Below, in pieces: positions 31,240 to 39,892 of a stretch of DNA of 63,660 bases (positions are counted from its first letter, which is position 1; the number at the start of each line of letters is the position of its first letter). The DNA is taken from NCBI GenBank assembly GCA_021781535.1, contig JAJXWO010000020.1, forward strand, positions 1 to 63,660. The letters are read 5' to 3'. Source of the DNA: Deltaproteobacteria bacterium (GTDB lineage: Bacteria; Desulfobacterota; Desulfuromonadia; Geobacterales; Pseudopelobacteraceae). Made by a program: the position numbers and the translations under genes. Below the pieces are notes generated by a model, which worked only from the letters and a program-made list of their open reading frames with translations, ran no database searches and was not told the DNA's origin.

Positions 31240-32397
31240 TCACCAATTTCCGCCGTTTCCACGAGCGGGTTTTTTCACGTTGAATATTGCATTTGGCACA
31301 TAAGGAACAATTAGCCCATTTTCGACAATACTCTTTCGTGAGTAGTCAAATGGCAAATGACATTTTTTAAGGTTTGAGATTTCTTCACCAGACAACTTAT
31401 CTACCTGATCTAGCTTTTCATCAAGTTGCGATTGTGTAAACCTCGTGAGACGGTAAACAAACGATATCATGGATTGAATGCCCACATCGGATGCAGCAAA
31501 CAATGGGTGCCACTCGCCTGATCCGAGTGACCCAATAGTAAGAGAGCCGTCCATTAAGCTTTCTCTCCACATAAGGTCAGTGTACTCTGCCGTGACATCG
31601 CTTGTTGATGAATCTGTAACCATTGCTATCTGATCACGTTTAAAGCTCGTCAACAACTTCGATTTAACAACGGATAGATTATCGCGGCCAACCAGAAACC
31701 AAACTGTATTGCCCGTTACGTCCTCAAACTGGAGCGTTCCGGACTGATATCTCCAGTTGATGGTACCTACTGTTCCCTCAGCTTTGATCGGTTCCCATCG
31801 TTTGAAACTGACAGTAATTCCATCAACAACCGCCGCCCCTTCTCCTGTTTTGCACGAGACTTTGTATCCTTTCCAGGCCAGATTTTCTTCACAGGTTGTC
31901 GTCGTCGTAGATTCTGAAAAAGTTTGCGACGAGCTTGCTGAACCAACAATGGCTGTACCGCCGCCGGTTAAAGACGAGCTTAAGGTCTCACTTTCGGTTT
32001 TACTCAAGGCTATAGGGCCTCTATTTGGAGACCTCAATGCAATATCAACCAACCCACGTTTTGCCTCTTTAAATAAATGATCAAAATAAAGTTGTGTGTT
32101 AACAGCAATATATTTCATCATATCTGCCTGTAACGGCATTAAAACGCTCTCTTGTCTCGACCGTGCGAGAGAGGCAGCAAACTCAACATTTTCAATTTTA
32201 GCATATGTGCTCCGGATGGATTCCCAATTCATGCTTCGCAGAAAGTTTTTGCTATCACGATCCAGGGATTGGGCAGATACCATGCCAGACCACAATGTCT
32301 CGCCATTGCTTGTTGATCTTGCAAAAGATTTGCTGCTGGAAATAAACAGCAATGATGCAATCAGAGAGGTACATAATATTGTCTGTTTGAGCTTCAT
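31240..32397 (-). CDS. Exported Ser/Thr-rich protein
   Basis: A 385-residue protein with a signal peptide (LIASLLFISSSKSFA). Residues about 140-170 are a Ser/Thr linker, then two cysteines (CEEN, VSCKTG) and a beta-rich domain (INWRYQSGTLQFEDVTGNT). The C-terminus is basic. It is last in an operon of exported proteins and lies 3 bp from the next gene. No family recognised. Confidence 0.6.
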   Translation of the reverse strand: MKLKQTILCTSLIASLLFISSSKSFARSTSNGETLWSGMVSAQSLDRDSKNFLRSMNWESIRSTYAKIENVEFAASLARSRQESVLMPLQADMMKYIAVNTQLYFDHLFKEAKRGLVDIALRSPNRGPIALSKTESETLSSSLTGGGTAIVGSASSSQTFSESTTTTTCEENLAWKGYKVSCKTGEGAAVVDGITVSFKRWEPIKAEGTVGTINWRYQSGTLQFEDVTGNTVWFLVGRDNLSVVKSKLLTSFKRDQIAMVTDSSTSDVTAEYTDLMWRESLMDGSLTIGSLGSGEWHPLFAASDVGIQSMISFVYRLTRFTQSQLDEKLDQVDKLSGEEISNLKKCHLPFDYSRKSIVENGLIVPYVPNAIFNVKKPARGNGGNW

Positions 32398-32400
32398 ATG

Positions 32401-33189
32401 TTAAAGGCCTCCCGTTGAACAGCCATTGAATGCAGCGGCTCTTAATTTGGTTAGAATAGATGGCAACATCGAATTTAGAGAGTCTTTTGGATATGACAGC
32501 GATATCGTGGATGTTTGATGATCCATCAAAATGTAGGCAACAAAATCTAGAATAGTTCCTCGATTGCTACACTCATTATAGAAGTTTTGGATTGCGCCTG
32601 CCAAAGATTCGCCACTCATGTTATGCAAGTCCCCGCCCAGCACCATCAATGGATTATTATTGTCAGGAACCGAGGTTAAGTCTTTTGAACTGCCACGAAA
32701 AATGCTTCCGGGTTTTCCTACAGTCGCGAACGAAACGTATCCTTTTTGACTAATTAGTCGCAAAAAAACTTGATCACCTGGTTTAACGCTGGTGGTATTT
32801 TCTGTGAAAATGAAGGCGGTTAGTCCACCAAGACGTTCCTGAAAGGAAAGAGGATCTCCGTTATTGGAAATTTGCAATCCATAAACTTCAGTTTCTTGAT
32901 CTTTAATCACAAAGCGGGCCCAGGTTCCGTACTGACCAAACGGGGCCTCTAGAGAATAATAAAGAGCTGTATTCCGGTTGCTGGTATTTGTATTTTTTTG
33001 CTTTATAACATCAACCATCTCTCCTGCCGTCGACCTTAGCTCATCATATACACTATTGAGGATGAGGCCAGCCTGATTATCCAGATAAACTTTTGGGCTA
33101 GGATCGGTTAAATACGGCAATCCCAAGTCACCACCCCACGCAGTCATTGGTATAAACATTAAAAAAGGGATCATAATAAATCTAATCAT
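32401..33189 (-). CDS. Exported protein of the secreted cluster
   Basis: A 262-residue protein with a signal peptide (MIRFIMIPFLMFIPMTAWG). The mature part is mixed helix and strand (ALYYSLEAPFGQYGTWARFVI, VFLRLISQKGYVSFATVG) with two cysteines near the end. It overlaps the next gene by 4 bp (ATGA). Co-expression with five further exported proteins suggests one envelope structure. Family not recognised. Confidence 0.6.
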   Translation of the reverse strand: MIRFIMIPFLMFIPMTAWGGDLGLPYLTDPSPKVYLDNQAGLILNSVYDELRSTAGEMVDVIKQKNTNTSNRNTALYYSLEAPFGQYGTWARFVIKDQETEVYGLQISNNGDPLSFQERLGGLTAFIFTENTTSVKPGDQVFLRLISQKGYVSFATVGKPGSIFRGSSKDLTSVPDNNNPLMVLGGDLHNMSGESLAGAIQNFYNECSNRGTILDFVAYILMDHQTSTISLSYPKDSLNSMLPSILTKLRAAAFNGCSTGGL

Positions 33190-34586
33190 AATGAATTTCT
33201 CCGGCAGATTTTTTTAATTCTGGTTTCGCTATCGACAGGCACCCCTTCTATCGATAATGCTGTTTTTATCCGAAGACAGTCATCTTCGGGCGGTACCCCT
33301 TGGACAATCTGGTCATTTGGTATCCCCTGAACGAAGTAGTCGATTCGCGGCACACCTACAAGCTCAGGCGGTTGGCACGTTGGCCACGCAGAAACCATCG
33401 CGGGTATATGTAGTTCTCCAAGCAGTAAAATGCCAGAGCTGCGGGGGACATAATTATCATTAGCCTGACTCACCGTTAAACGGGAGGTAGCTGCCTGGTT
33501 TTGAATACTCCAAGAATCAAAAAAATGAATTCCCGCGTTTCTCCCTACAAAACAATCCACCCATTGGTACCGACCAAATAATCCGCTCTTTCCTCCTTTA
33601 GCCAACCAAAAGTTTACTGTCTTCTCATCGATATCCTTGATAACATCGCGCAGTTTCCCCTGTTTAAAGGGGCCAAGCGACGTGTCACCGGCTGGTTTTA
33701 TTTCAACCATGCTATTTAAATTGACAGAAGGGCCGGCATCTTTTCTCAACTCGGCGGTCTCCTTGCTATATATTTGGGACATTATATTTGAAAGGGTCTC
33801 CTGTGTACGGCCACTGTAGCCATCACGTAAATGCCGCAATACGGAGATTAAGCTCGGCTTGAAAAGCCTGTCATGTGTCAGACCATCTCCATACATAAAT
33901 GCTTTTGCCAATATTTGCTGCCTGGTTTCAAGCCAATGACAGACCGGATGATTTAGACCGGAACGGTCTTGCCCGTTTTGGTATATTTTCACACAATTTG
34001 ATTGAGACTGAGACGCCTCAAGCATAGCCTGCGACAATTCAGGGGATGTTATCTTATAGAGTGCGAAATCGTAGAAAATCTGAAACCCAAAGACCTCTGG
34101 CATTGTTAAGTTGCTGTTTTTCCCATTTAACATTTCCCGTGAAAACAAACCGTCGGATCTAAGCATCAGATCGTGGTTGGCAGCAGCAGAGTCATCATCG
34201 GGACGGCCAAGAAGCGCCATTCCCTCAACAGTATGTCGTTTACAGCGAGCGACCAAAACGAGATTACGAGAGGGGTTAACTATGGCATAGACAACTACTG
34301 GCAGTTTTTCACCAGCATATCTGACGATCCCCCGAACAAAAAAGCTGCCATCTCCCCCGGCATGAGTAACCAAAACCGCTTGATCAACGGCCTCATTTAT
34401 TTGTGCCGAGGAGATAGCAGCGCCTGAATCGGGTTCCCCAAATCCGCTAGTAATTACGCCAGTCACAACCACGCTAGGCTCTGGGCCTTGAGGGCCAGCA
34501 TAGATGTTGCCAAAAGCATGGGAATAGGAGGCACAACCGCAAACAAATGCGCCAGCCAATAAGAACAACTGAACTAATTTATTCAT
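33186..34586 (-). CDS. Large exported protein or lipoprotein
   Basis: A 466-residue protein. The N-terminus (LFLLAGAFVCGCASYSHAFG) fits either a lipobox ending at CGC or a type I signal cut after SHA. Eight or more cysteines are present, some paired late in the protein (CFVGRN, CQPPELVG, CLRIKT, CRRN). The final 60 residues are Pro-rich with repeated QGIPN/QGVPP. It is the largest member of the exported cluster. No family recognised. Confidence 0.6.
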   Translation of the reverse strand: MNKLVQLFLLAGAFVCGCASYSHAFGNIYAGPQGPEPSVVVTGVITSGFGEPDSGAAISSAQINEAVDQAVLVTHAGGDGSFFVRGIVRYAGEKLPVVVYAIVNPSRNLVLVARCKRHTVEGMALLGRPDDDSAAANHDLMLRSDGLFSREMLNGKNSNLTMPEVFGFQIFYDFALYKITSPELSQAMLEASQSQSNCVKIYQNGQDRSGLNHPVCHWLETRQQILAKAFMYGDGLTHDRLFKPSLISVLRHLRDGYSGRTQETLSNIMSQIYSKETAELRKDAGPSVNLNSMVEIKPAGDTSLGPFKQGKLRDVIKDIDEKTVNFWLAKGGKSGLFGRYQWVDCFVGRNAGIHFFDSWSIQNQAATSRLTVSQANDNYVPRSSGILLLGELHIPAMVSAWPTCQPPELVGVPRIDYFVQGIPNDQIVQGVPPEDDCLRIKTALSIEGVPVDSETRIKKICRRNSL

Positions 34587-34643
34587 AAAGATTCTCCATT
34601 TTTAATGTCTACCAAGGCACACTTGGCATTGTTAATTTACTAT

Positions 34644-35453
34644 TTATTGCTTGCTGGGATGATTTCGCTGCCATTCCCTATCTTCCAAGAAAAGCTCCCT
34701 GTCACTTTTTATTGTCCCTATCGCCATTTCAACCATCTTGCTGACAAAGGCAGAGTTGTAGTAGATATAATCCGCATCAGCGGTGTCGATTGGCTCATGT
34801 TTACAAATATTGACGTACCCCAACGAATATATGTCGGAACCTATTATGGACTTGTGCAGCTTTTCTGCCATCGCTGGCGTAACAGTCCAGTTTCGTTCCA
34901 ATTGTTCCAACCTTTTTATTGCCAACGCCCGGCCACTTTCCATATCTGCCTCAAATTTATCTCCAATCGCAGAAGCAGTCGCCTCTAAGATATTTCGTGC
35001 GTTATCATCTTTAATGTCTGCGTGTTTAAATTTATCTTCCTGTTTTTTCCTGTTTGCTCGAAAATTAGCCAATCTCTTATCGTAATCTTTAACATCAGCA
35101 GCCGCCTCAGCCTTATCTTTACTAGACCCTTCTAGTATTTCCACTTGGGAAGAAACTTTTTTGGCCGACTCGACACAAATAGAAAGGTTTGGGCTGCCCG
35201 CGCCCGCGTTGAGGATTTTCACGTAATCATCACTCCTAAGCTGCAGAGCAACTGGCTGCGATGCAATCGCTTTGTCCAGCGCATTGCGGATTTCGTCGGC
35301 TGATTTACCCGTACAGCGATTGTACAAAACTGTACCAATTAGGTTGGCGACAGATCGAGATGCATCAGTACAATCATTTTGAAGCATTGGAGCCGCAAGC
35401 GAATTAGTAGCCACCGAAAGGAATAACAAACCCACCAGAACTGTTTTTTTCAT
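34644..35453 (-). CDS. Exported coiled-coil protein
   Basis: A 269-residue protein with a signal peptide (VLVGLLFLSVATNSLAA). Residues about 110-160 are a highly charged coiled coil (DKAEAAADVKDYDKRLANF). Four cysteines (DCTDA, RCTGK, ICVES, NICKHE) suggest disulfides. It stands 57 bp before the large exported gene in the same operon. Family not recognised. Confidence 0.6.
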   Translation of the reverse strand: MKKTVLVGLLFLSVATNSLAAPMLQNDCTDASRSVANLIGTVLYNRCTGKSADEIRNALDKAIASQPVALQLRSDDYVKILNAGAGSPNLSICVESAKKVSSQVEILEGSSKDKAEAAADVKDYDKRLANFRANRKKQEDKFKHADIKDDNARNILEATASAIGDKFEADMESGRALAIKRLEQLERNWTVTPAMAEKLHKSIIGSDIYSLGYVNICKHEPIDTADADYIYYNSAFVSKMVEMAIGTIKSDRELFLEDREWQRNHPSKQ

Positions 35454-35473
35454 AAAATCTCCTTCTAAGCGTT

Positions 35474-35896
35474 TTAATTGATGTCGTAGCTGGGCTGGCC
35501 AGCGCTGTTTCTGTAAAAACTGATCTCCAGCGGTTCCTTACCTGAACTCGTGCAGGTAAAATCGCTGTTGATCGCCGTAGGCATATTCAGATCTGCGAGC
35601 TTAGCTAACACCGCCGGCATTTCAGGATTTCGAGATAGAAGAAAGCGAAATCCTGAAATGCCACCTGGAACTTTTGGCACTACAATGGATTCGTTAACCT
35701 CTGAAAATTTGCTCAATATCCCAAAACTCAGGACTCGGGCCCATATCGATCGCTGATATATTGTTTTTCCAGTGCACACAATGTCTGTTTTTTCTATGGG
35801 CACCGGAAATTCTGCACTACCTGCGAACACAGGACTTGCCATCAATCCGGCCAGCACAACACCAACTACGATTTTCACTGCAAATTGTTTTTTCAT
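35474..35896 (-). CDS. Small exported protein
   Basis: A 140-residue protein from ATG 35896 with GAGGAG upstream. The signal peptide ends at SPVFAG. The mature domain has two cysteines (IVCTGK and FTCTSSG) and beta-rich segments (GGISGFRFLLSRNPE). It lies 20 bp before the coiled-coil exported gene. No family recognised. Confidence 0.6.
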   Translation of the reverse strand: MKKQFAVKIVVGVVLAGLMASPVFAGSAEFPVPIEKTDIVCTGKTIYQRSIWARVLSFGILSKFSEVNESIVVPKVPGGISGFRFLLSRNPEMPAVLAKLADLNMPTAINSDFTCTSSGKEPLEISFYRNSAGQPSYDIN

Positions 35897-36188
35897 AATT
35901 TTCTCCTCTTTTTTGAATTGTGTTTCATTACCATCCAGATGTTTCGGAAAATTCGGCCAATAGCCATTAATCACAACATCACTTGACAACAATCAATACA
36001 CACATGCTATTTATATGCACATACTCGGGCAATCACCGGATCAGAATGTAATATTCACAGAAACAACATCAGAATAGATGCCGTTTCCGTTCGTGGCATG
36101 ATTATTCCATCAGGAAGAGATTCGGATGCAAAAACAGGCAGTGCATGCGTCATAGTCAACGATAGCAAAAGAATATGCCGAAAAATTG

Positions 36189-36371
36189 TTAGTTGTGACG
36201 ATCGTACCATTTCCTGATCCCTTGCTTCCTTTCGCCTGAGAACCGCTTCAAAATGCGTGTCGTGTGGTGACTGCTCACCATCCAGACGTCTAAATAATCA
36301 TCCGTCTGACGGTGTACAAAACCCTGTCGACCGTCAGGCAGCATCACTCTCTCATGAGCATGAAATTGCAT
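36189..36371 (-). CDS. Possible small SH3-like protein
   Basis: About 60 residues from ATG 36371 (or 81 from 36434, overlapping the lipoprotein gene by 50 bp). Content such as HERVMLPDGRQGFVHRQTDDYLDVWM looks like a small beta barrel. No ribosome site precedes either start, and GACGGT/ACCGTC sites lie within it, so it is uncertain whether this is a gene or a regulatory stretch. Confidence 0.35.
   Translation of the reverse strand: MQFHAHERVMLPDGRQGFVHRQTDDYLDVWMVSSHHTTRILKRFSGERKQGIRKWYDRHN
36302..36336. repeat. ACCGTC/GACGGT sites, third locus
   Basis: CCGTCTGACGGT at 36302..36313 and ACCGTCAGG from about 36330 match the word repeated in the parA-adjacent gene and at 25461..25496. Here they lie at the weakly supported small frame at 36189. 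Confidence 0.55.
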
Positions 36372-36384
36372 GCTAGTAGCGGTC

Positions 36385-36792
36385 TTAGTTGCAGACAACC
36401 TGAACTGACTCCACTTTTGAGGCGTCCTTGCCATCGTTACCGATAAAATCTAACCTGATTTGTTCCGAGTGCGATACACATCCGGCTGTTGGAACATAAA
36501 CGCTGATTTCTGCATCAGTTGCCGCATCGACAACCCGCGCCGTTGGCCGCAACGATTCACCGTCAAAACTCAGGATACTGTCGGAATCCAACAGGGTAGC
36601 GACGACAATCCCAGGTGCGTTTGCCCTCAAACTCAGATAATTGCTGCCAGGATATACCGGCTCATTTGAGTCTGCTGTAGTTCGAACAAGACTGATTTTA
36701 GGGTTATAATCTGTTGGCTGTGACTGGTTACCACATCCAGCTGCTGTGATTGTTGCGATTAAGCCGAGTCCTACTAAAATTTGTTTTTTCAT
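36385..36792 (-). CDS. Small lipoprotein
   Basis: A 135-residue lipoprotein with lipobox TAAGC at residue 20. The mature part is beta-rich (YLSLRANAPGIVVATLLDSD, ARVVDAATDAEISVYV) with two cysteines (AGCVS and VVCN), consistent with one Ig-like domain. It belongs to the exported-protein operon. No family recognised. Confidence 0.6.
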   Translation of the reverse strand: MKKQILVGLGLIATITAAGCGNQSQPTDYNPKISLVRTTADSNEPVYPGSNYLSLRANAPGIVVATLLDSDSILSFDGESLRPTARVVDAATDAEISVYVPTAGCVSHSEQIRLDFIGNDGKDASKVESVQVVCN

Positions 36793-36801
36793 AATCTCTC
36801 C

Positions 36802-37560
36802 TTAAAAAGTGTAATTAAACTGCAGACCTGGTTGGCCATCTATTGAACGGTAAAACCCCACCGACCATCGCGAATCCGGGTCATACGCCGCTCGGTAAAC
36901 ATCAGCTAAACCTGAGATTGCTACTGAGACACGTGCAATATCCCTACTCCCTGTTCCGCCAAAAGCCTCAACATCGCCCGTGCCGGTTCCTGGTTGCAGA
37001 CTGTGAGGAAACAACGCGTACCCGAGTTTGTAAAAAATGCCGCTGAAAGCCAGATATTTTGATTTAATCGACCCAGACAGTTTGCTCTCGCAGGTCTGCT
37101 GGCCGACAAAACCGGCACCGGCAACGTAAGCAAATTTACGGTTTGTATCTGAAACCCATGTGGAATATTCTTTCAGTAAATCTGCTGCCGCAACATCTTC
37201 CAAAGATTCAGCCCTCATTGCCTCCTGAAAGCTCACCGGGGGGGTAGTGCCTTTCTCCAAAGCTAGAACCCAGCTTTGAGCCACGTTATAATTTGTTTTG
37301 TACTGCAAAATGTAGGCAGGGTTTGGCACAAAAACAGGCGTGTCCGTCATGTAATGCGGCCCACCATCGTCGAAAATCATTTCAACTGGCCAGCCAACAT
37401 CTGCTCCAGCCATAGCGTGCCCGGATTCGTGGCAAACAATGGCGTATGACGCTGCCTGCAGCCACTCCTTGACCTCGCCCAGTGGTGATGCAAAAGCAGG
37501 GGTAGCAGCGAAAACAAATGCGATCGCGAGAAAGAAATTCCGAAAAACATTATTTTTCAT
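36802..37560 (-). CDS. Exported HExxH metallopeptidase-like protein
   Basis: A 252-residue protein with a signal peptide (FRNFFLAIAFVFAATPAFA). CHESGHAMAG at residues 43-52 contains the HExxH zinc motif with a following Gly, as in M50-like and related metallopeptidases. The region after has aromatic and acidic residues that could supply a third ligand (FDDGGPHYM). It lies in the exported-protein operon and overlaps the next gene by 4 bp. Peptidase activity is likely but unproven. Confidence 0.6.
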   Translation of the reverse strand: MKNNVFRNFFLAIAFVFAATPAFASPLGEVKEWLQAASYAIVCHESGHAMAGADVGWPVEMIFDDGGPHYMTDTPVFVPNPAYILQYKTNYNVAQSWVLALEKGTTPPVSFQEAMRAESLEDVAAADLLKEYSTWVSDTNRKFAYVAGAGFVGQQTCESKLSGSIKSKYLAFSGIFYKLGYALFPHSLQPGTGTGDVEAFGGTGSRDIARVSVAISGLADVYRAAYDPDSRWSVGFYRSIDGQPGLQFNYTF

Positions 37561-37772
37561 CTCATGCCTCCTTCACTCCTGTACAATTCGCGGACGTATT
37601 CCAGCAGGACCCGAGCGTCTTTTGCGGCCTCCAATATCTCGCCACAATTGATTGACCTGGCACATTCGCTACGGTCCAATATTTTCAGAACGGCGCGACC
37701 CAAATCCGTGACTATAACCTCCTCTCGGCTGTATAAAATATCAGTAGATTTTAGTGATGAAGTCATCGGCAC
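37557..37772 (-). CDS. Small protein ahead of the peptidase
   Basis: A 71-residue charged, helical protein (VIVTDLGRAVLKILDRSE, ILEAAKDARVLLEYVRELYRSE) without signal. It overlaps both neighbours by 4-10 bp, so it is translationally coupled in the exported operon. It may be a cytoplasmic regulator. Family not recognised. Confidence 0.55.
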   Translation of the reverse strand: MPMTSSLKSTDILYSREEVIVTDLGRAVLKILDRSECARSINCGEILEAAKDARVLLEYVRELYRSEGGMR

Positions 37773-38071
37773 CCATCCGTCGTATTCCAGTTTTTGTAGT
37801 AGGCTTCCGCTGTTTCCCGCGAAGGCATTATTTCAATCTCTTCCGACTGATTAGAAGACACGTCAGGAAGAATCGACTTAGCCACCACGCCACCATCACG
37901 AGGATAAACAGGCCTCATCTCAGGAGATTTTGCCTTTACGCTCTCCTCTGCGACAGAATACACACTGGCTATTTTTGCTTTTGCCTTTTCCAGGAAGCCG
38001 TTGCCGCCACCTGTCATCCGCCACAGGGATACAATCATCATGAATGCGCCCAACATTCTGTAAGAATTCAT
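37763..38071 (-). CDS. Small membrane-anchored protein
   Basis: A 102-residue protein with an N-terminal hydrophobic helix (YRMLGAFMMIVSLWRMTG) and a soluble, charged tail (EKAKAKIASVYSVAEESV). GGAGGG lies before ATG 38071. It stands between parR and the exported-protein operon. Could be a one-helix membrane protein. Family not recognised. Confidence 0.6.
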   Translation of the reverse strand: MNSYRMLGAFMMIVSLWRMTGGGNGFLEKAKAKIASVYSVAEESVKAKSPEMRPVYPRDGGVVAKSILPDVSSNQSEEIEIMPSRETAEAYYKNWNTTDGCR

Positions 38072-38134
38072 TTTCAGACCCTCCTACCAACTCTATGCAC
38101 CAAGAAACCGATCCCCCGCACGGAGGCCGCCACG

Positions 38135-38374
38135 TCAATCACCAAAATCACCAAGGACATCTGCAGCGCGAGAGCTTTTATCCTGCACCGACGGAACGAC
38201 GGTATGAGCCAGAGTTGCGGACTCGGCATGAACTGATCTCCGATCGGCATTGAAATAAGCGTGGAGAGCCTGCTTGATAATGACAGCCCGCTCGTGCCGA
38301 TTGAAATCCGCCATGGCCAGAAACAGTTCCCCGTCGGTCGGCAAACTAAAGGTAAATCGTACCGTTTTGCTCAA
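38135..38374 (-). CDS. ParR-like partition adaptor
   Basis: A 79-residue basic protein, from a TTG start at 38374 that overlaps the ParM stop (TTGA) and has AGGAGG six bases upstream. KTVRFTFSLPTDGELFLAM followed by NRHERAVIIKQALHAYFNA reads as a ribbon-helix-helix as in ParR/StbB, which binds the centromere and ParM. Position directly after the actin-like gene supports the call. Confidence 0.7.
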   Translation of the reverse strand: MSKTVRFTFSLPTDGELFLAMADFNRHERAVIIKQALHAYFNADRRSVHAESATLAHTVVPSVQDKSSRAADVLGDFGD

Positions 38375-39285
38375 TTGCCACCTCCTGCCAGCCGCCAATA
38401 GCCCCTGACATTTGCGAATTCTGGTGAGGTCAAAAACCGGCAGAAACTTTTGTATTGCTCTGGAAGTTGACCATTGATGTGGTAAGCACCTCCGCCGGCC
38501 ATAACGAGGCGGTCAGACCGCATAAGATGCCGATCAAAATCATCCTTTAACGTCTTCATCAGAGTGTCTACATGATTAGAGATCACGCCTTTCAGATCCG
38601 CGGACAGATCAATCCTCTGGCCGTAGCGAGGGAGAAAGCCTTTCAGAAAAACGTCGTTCAGCTCTAATGGCGACAGGGTCAGACTGTGTTTTGATTTGAT
38701 TATTGCCCCCAGCCCTTCCAGGGCCCGCGAAATACCAAACTGGTTGTACTGGGTGGACCCGTCTGACTTTGCTTTGAGTTCCTGATATTTCAGGACAATG
38801 GCCGTGTTGAAACCTACATCTACTAAAAACCCTGCTTCGTCGGCCGGAGGATTCGACTCGCCGGCATACTCAGCGAGGGCTCCAACAGCCTGAGGAAAAA
38901 CACGAACATCAAACTGGTAGCGTCGGCCATTCACTTCGAATTCTGAGAGGGAAGTGCGGATTTGGTCACGGAACGCACGGAACTGCTCTAGGGGGAGCCC
39001 AACTGCCAACGTTGATGGAAATGAGGCCAGGCCTTTCGCGGCATGGGCCACAAAAAGAGGTGAGTACTCCAACAGGAATTCGATCTCGCGCACGTATTTT
39101 GACCCGTCGGCCCCGTCATTTGTGTCGCCAACGTTGAAGCGCTGGCCCTTATAGAGGTAACCGGACGGCTCATCACCCAGATTCACAGAGCGAGCCTTCG
39201 TGGGGGCAACAAAAGATGGGAATTTCCATTCCCGCCCCCGTGCCTTGCATTTGCAGGAACTGAATCCGATATCAATTGCCAACAT
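38371..39285 (-). CDS. parM: ParM/StbA-like actin-family partition protein
   Basis: A 304-residue actin-fold ATPase counted from ATG 39285 (AAAGGAA upstream). Phosphate 1 is LAIDIGFSSCK near the start, phosphate 2 is FLVDVGFNTAIVL, and the adenosine motif is RLVMAGGGAYH. It forms filaments that push plasmid copies apart with the RHH adaptor downstream. This is a second, independent partition system beside ParA. The 135-bp upstream gap (39286..39420) with several CACAA words may hold parC. Confidence 0.82.
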   Translation of the reverse strand: MLAIDIGFSSCKCKARGREWKFPSFVAPTKARSVNLGDEPSGYLYKGQRFNVGDTNDGADGSKYVREIEFLLEYSPLFVAHAAKGLASFPSTLAVGLPLEQFRAFRDQIRTSLSEFEVNGRRYQFDVRVFPQAVGALAEYAGESNPPADEAGFLVDVGFNTAIVLKYQELKAKSDGSTQYNQFGISRALEGLGAIIKSKHSLTLSPLELNDVFLKGFLPRYGQRIDLSADLKGVISNHVDTLMKTLKDDFDRHLMRSDRLVMAGGGAYHINGQLPEQYKSFCRFLTSPEFANVRGYWRLAGGGN

Positions 39286-39420
39286 ATTTTTTCCTTTCAA
39301 TAACACTTTATATAATGTGTCATAACATAACACGAGAAAAACACAATTGGCAACACAAAATCACAACTGAATGCGTAATTAGTATGGTTGAGGGTACAAA
39401 TGTTGACTTAACGCGGATCA

Positions 39421-39615
39421 TCAACACCAAAACTCACGAGTTTCAGTCATGGCGAGTGCCATAATCAGGTCATTAACGGCCATCATTTGAGTAACTTTGC
39501 GAACCTCAAATCCTTTGAGATCCTCTGGGATTCCCAAAGCGGTCTGCATCGAAACGCAATCGGCGATCGCCATCGCCTCGCTGCCAGTGAATATGTCATT
39601 TTCTGAAACTTGCAT
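39421..39615 (-). CDS. Small acidic protein
   Basis: A 64-residue protein from ATG 39615 with AGGGGA upstream. It is helical and slightly acidic (MQVSENDIFTGSEAMAIADC) with a Met-rich MAVNDLIMALAM. It lies between the replication origin and parM, minus strand. No family recognised. Confidence 0.55.
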   Translation of the reverse strand: MQVSENDIFTGSEAMAIADCVSMQTALGIPEDLKGFEVRKVTQMMAVNDLIMALAMTETREFWC

Positions 39616-39715
39616 TTGTTTTTCCCCTGTATTTTGCCTTTTATGTCTTTTTGGTTTTAACGCTTCAGTTTTTCTGCATATCTGCTGGTGTACTTTTCCC
39701 CAGGTTTTGGCTGCT

Positions 39716-39756
39716 AACTACAGGTTCTTTAACTACAGGTAAGAATTAACTACAGG
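39716..39756. repeat. Three AACTACAGG repeats in the origin region
   Basis: AACTACAGG begins at 39716, 39731 and 39748, with TTA ahead of the last two. They lie 45 bp from the longer iterons and may be a second class of initiator or accessory sites. Confidence 0.6.
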
Positions 39757-39800
39757 GGGTAACCGCTAGCCCTTTATTGGTCTGGCTTTGCGGGCAGTAC

Positions 39801-39884
39801 GCGCGACCGTTACTGCGCTGTTTTTAGTCAAATGCGCGACCGTTACTGCGTAAAAACATCCTATAATGCGCGACCGTTACTGCG
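39801..39884. repeat. RepA iterons, three copies
   Basis: GCGCGACCGTTACTGCG occurs exactly at 39801..39817, 39834..39850 and 39868..39884, spaced 33 and 34 bp, about three helical turns. They lie immediately after the repA stop, marking the likely origin of replication on the 3' side of the gene. Confidence 0.85.
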
Positions 39885-39892
39885 TGGAAAAC

